Shown: positions 62,299-64,000 of the stretch, piece by piece | Numbering within the stretch: the first letter of the stretch is position 1 | How the letters are laid out: every line of letters begins with the position of its first letter | Position numbers and translations under genes: made by a program | The notes under the pieces: model-generated | Databases searched by the model: none | What the model saw: only the letters and a program-made list of their open reading frames with translations | What the model was told of the DNA's origin: nothing | Origin: Candidatus Gastranaerophilales bacterium | GTDB taxonomy: Bacteria; Cyanobacteriota; Vampirovibrionia; Gastranaerophilales; Gastranaerophilaceae | Length of the DNA: 64,000 nt | Direction of reading: 5' to 3' | Assembly (NCBI GenBank): GCA_900768915.1 | Contig: CAAGEQ010000038.1 | Location: forward strand, 18,818-82,817

Positions 62299-62841
62299 TT
62301 ATTCTTTAGTTTTGTGATTTATTTTAGAATGTTGACATTTAGTTAAATAAATCAAATTCTCAACTCTATTATCATAACCATCATTTGATAAGTGATGTAC
62401 ATCATAAATGCAATTTATGCAATAATTTTGTGGCTTTATAAGCCATGTTTCAGCAACTAAAACCCAAACATAACCATATTTTTTTGCATTTTTCAATTTT
62501 AATAAACCTTTTAACATTCCTTCATCAACAAAATCAAAATAACTTTGCGAATTTAATAATTTTACACGACCAAAATTACTGACCTCAATATCAAATTCAG
62601 GATGTTTTCTCCACGCTTCTTGTTTCAAATCAACATTGTAATTTTCTTTTAAATTTTCAATATATTCTTTACTTGTAATATTAATATCCTTAATTTTAGT
62701 GTATTTTTTATTTATTTTACTTGTTGGAATTATACTAGAATTAAGTTCACTAAGAGTAAACTCTTTAACTAAAATATCATTATTATTTTCATTTTTATAA
62801 TATTTTTTTACAATTTTATTGTTTTGATTATTTTCACACAT
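62299..62841 (-). CDS. HNH endonuclease with NUMOD4-like domain
   Basis: The 180-residue protein has a NUMOD4-like motif (EAWRKHPEFDIEVSNFGRVK) and a C-terminal HNH core (CIYDVHHLSNDGYDNRVENLIYLTKCQH). It resembles free-standing homing-type or phage HNH nucleases. AAGGA precedes the ATG at 62841. No intron, intein or phage genes flank it. It may be a mobile homing endonuclease or a domesticated one. Confidence 0.85.
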   Translation of the reverse strand: MCENNQNNKIVKKYYKNENNNDILVKEFTLSELNSSIIPTSKINKKYTKIKDINITSKEYIENLKENYNVDLKQEAWRKHPEFDIEVSNFGRVKLLNSQSYFDFVDEGMLKGLLKLKNAKKYGYVWVLVAETWLIKPQNYCINCIYDVHHLSNDGYDNRVENLIYLTKCQHSKINHKTKE

Positions 62842-62959
62842 TATAAAATTCCTTTTATAAGTCATTCTAATACAAATCCTGTTGGATTTACCTATACAGT
62901 TTTATACATTGACTTAGTATGAAAAAATATTTATAATTGAACACCATAAAGGAGAAAAT

Positions 62960-63481
62960 ATGTCTGATTTAATAAGTATGGTAAAAAACAAAAATATTGA
63001 TATAAATGAATTATGGTTTGAAACTACACCGATTTATAAAATTGTTATTTTATCAATTTTAACATTTGGATTTTATGATATAGTTTTACTTTATAATTAT
63101 TGGAAAGTATTTAAGAAAAAGTTTGGTTATGCAATCAGTCCTTCTTGTAGAGCAATTTTTTGTGGAATATATTGTTTTTCTCTATTTCCAAAACTTGATA
63201 AATATATAAAAACTTTTAATATTCCCTCTTTTCCTCCAATATGGTTAGCAATATTTTTTATATTTTTATCTGCATTATATAGACTACCAAATCCATATTC
63301 AATACTAAATAGTTTTACATTTGTCATATTTATAATCATACAAAACAGACTTAATTTTATTAACGAACAACACTTTCCAAATGCGAAACAAAATAATTGG
63401 TCATTGGCTAATACTCTTTGGACAATACCTTGTTCAATATTATTTTTCATTTATTTAATTGGCACATTTGCAAATAAATAA
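62960..63481 (+). CDS. Integral membrane protein of unknown function
   Basis: The 173-residue protein has about four or five hydrophobic segments. The N-terminal IYKIVILSILTFGFYDIVLLYNYWK and the following ISPSCRAIFCGIYCFSLF resemble small 'FY-x-x-YW..SPxxRAIF' membrane proteins seen in several gut bacteria. No catalytic motif. AAGGAG precedes the ATG. Confidence 0.68.
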   Translation: MSDLISMVKNKNIDINELWFETTPIYKIVILSILTFGFYDIVLLYNYWKVFKKKFGYAISPSCRAIFCGIYCFSLFPKLDKYIKTFNIPSFPPIWLAIFFIFLSALYRLPNPYSILNSFTFVIFIIIQNRLNFINEQHFPNAKQNNWSLANTLWTIPCSILFFIYLIGTFANK

Positions 63482-63845
63482 TTACACTTTATATGGTAAT
63501 AGTAAATCAGTCTCTACATAATATGAAATACCAATTTCATTTGTTACGTTTCTAAAAAAGTGAATAACATAAACGACGAAACAGTCCAGAATAGTCATAC
63601 AAACTTCTTTCAGCATCTGTACAGAAGTAGATATTTCGGCGAAAGCCACAATATGACGGAAATTTCATCATTCTAAGCGAAGCGAAGAATCTATTTTTAT
63701 AAAAAAGAAAATAAAATTAAAATAATATTTAATAGTCATGCTGAATTTATTTCAGCATCTATTTGAAAAAGATTCCGAAATGAATTCGGAATAACGAAAA
63801 CCCAACGGTCATGCTGATTTATTAAATAATAAAAAATTAAACAAC
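63482..63845. repeat. Intergenic palindromic repeat cluster next to the rRNA operon
   Basis: At 63592-63620 a decayed copy (AGTCATACAAACTTCTTTCAGC) appears. At 63665-63695 CATTCTAAGCGAAGCGAAGAATCT belongs to another hairpin type. At 63717-63800 the same lead-in and double hairpin as in the 4357 array appears, followed by ACGAAAACCCAACGGTCATGCTGA, the junction also found at 1195. No gene is seen. Confidence 0.8.
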
Positions 63846-63847
63846 AA

Positions 63848-63884
63848 AAAAGAGAACTCATTATCCAATGAATTCTCTTTTTTA
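63848..63884 (-). terminator. rRNA operon terminator
   Basis: AGAGAACTCATT / AATGAATTCTCT stem with one mismatch, followed on the minus strand by six T. It lies 12 nt beyond the 3' end of the 5S gene. Confidence 0.88.
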
Positions 63885-63895
63885 TCTAAATTAGA

Positions 63896-64000
63896 TGTCG
63901 GCAACTAGTTATCTTCCCAGGCAGTGGCCCGCCAAGTATTTTCACCTCAATGAGTCTTTTCGACCGTGTTCGGGATGACTCTGCCGAACAAAACAATTAA
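63896..64000 (-). rRNA. rrf: 5S ribosomal RNA (3' part; 5' end beyond the window)
   Basis: The minus strand reads ATCCCGAACACGG (loop B/helix III consensus), then TACTTGGCGGGCCACTGCC and ends GTTGCCGACA, the 3' strand of helix I. About 10-15 nt of the 5' end are missing. The 16S-23S genes should lie to the right on the same strand. Confidence 0.88.

Overview
The window is AT-rich, gene-dense bacterial DNA. It most likely comes from a fermentative gut member of the non-photosynthetic Cyanobacteriota (Vampirovibrionia/Gastranaerophilales, formerly Melainabacteria). This placement is an inference. It rests on cyanobacterial-type conserved genes (a DUF3326 protein, a divergent-PAP2 protein, an SLH-domain envelope protein), the absence of any photosynthesis or respiratory gene, fermentation genes (pyruvate formate-lyase and its activase, a 3-oxoacid CoA-transferase), and many lineage-specific proteins, several with an N-terminal F-K-G motif. 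No tRNA, CRISPR array, prophage or transposase was seen. The only rRNA is the 3' part of a 5S gene at the right edge (minus strand).

Layout. 0-5 kb: orphan sugar ABC permease, palindromic repeats, a large hydrophobic coiled-coil protein, the CoA-transferase pair and a 74-nt tandem palindromic array. 5-12.4 kb: a Ski2/Mtr4-like helicase, a PilZ protein, a TPR protein, an ACT protein and an SLH protein. 12.5-14 kb: rplJ-rplL behind an L10 autoregulatory leader. 14-23.7 kb: SEC-C protein, M3-like metallopeptidase, a tightly coupled set (TPR, an unknown 'FWG' protein, an HgdC-like ASKHA ATPase, YraN), an inactivated M48-like protein, DUF3326 and a short TspO. 23.8-27 kb: pnp and uppS. 27-31.9 kb: a leftward cluster of lineage-specific proteins, then a divergent promoter region with a candidate sRNA and a Ser/Gly-rich protein. 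32-37 kb: prfB with its programmed frameshift, a REC-PAS-histidine kinase and its response regulator. 37-47.4 kb: uridine-kinase-like, GH13-like, TPR, LOG, prepilin-like, PHP, ymdB and rny genes, a PAP2-like protein and a second PHP protein. 47.4-53 kb: more lineage-specific proteins, among them a lysozyme-like lipoprotein, a PRTase-like protein and a degenerate calpain. 53-62 kb: uridine phosphorylase, NfeD/SPFH pair, mutS2, pflA and pflB. 62-64 kb: HNH endonuclease, membrane protein, repeats, 5S rRNA.

Two promoter classes stand out. At least ten genes, mostly housekeeping or regulatory, have a -10 hexamer whose last base lies exactly 7 nt before the start codon and lack a Shine-Dalgarno sequence, so they are probably transcribed as leaderless mRNAs. 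A second, non-canonical bipartite element (TG-rich AATT box, 15-16 nt spacer, then CTTTATATA with a downstream TAAG) precedes a set of lineage-specific proteins (434-aa hydrophobic coiled-coil, 391-aa Gly-zipper/Pro-rich, Ser/Gly-rich, PRTase-like, degenerate calpain) and a candidate sRNA. This looks like an undescribed regulon and is the most interesting signal here. A near-perfect Fur-type box also sits on the pflB transcription start.
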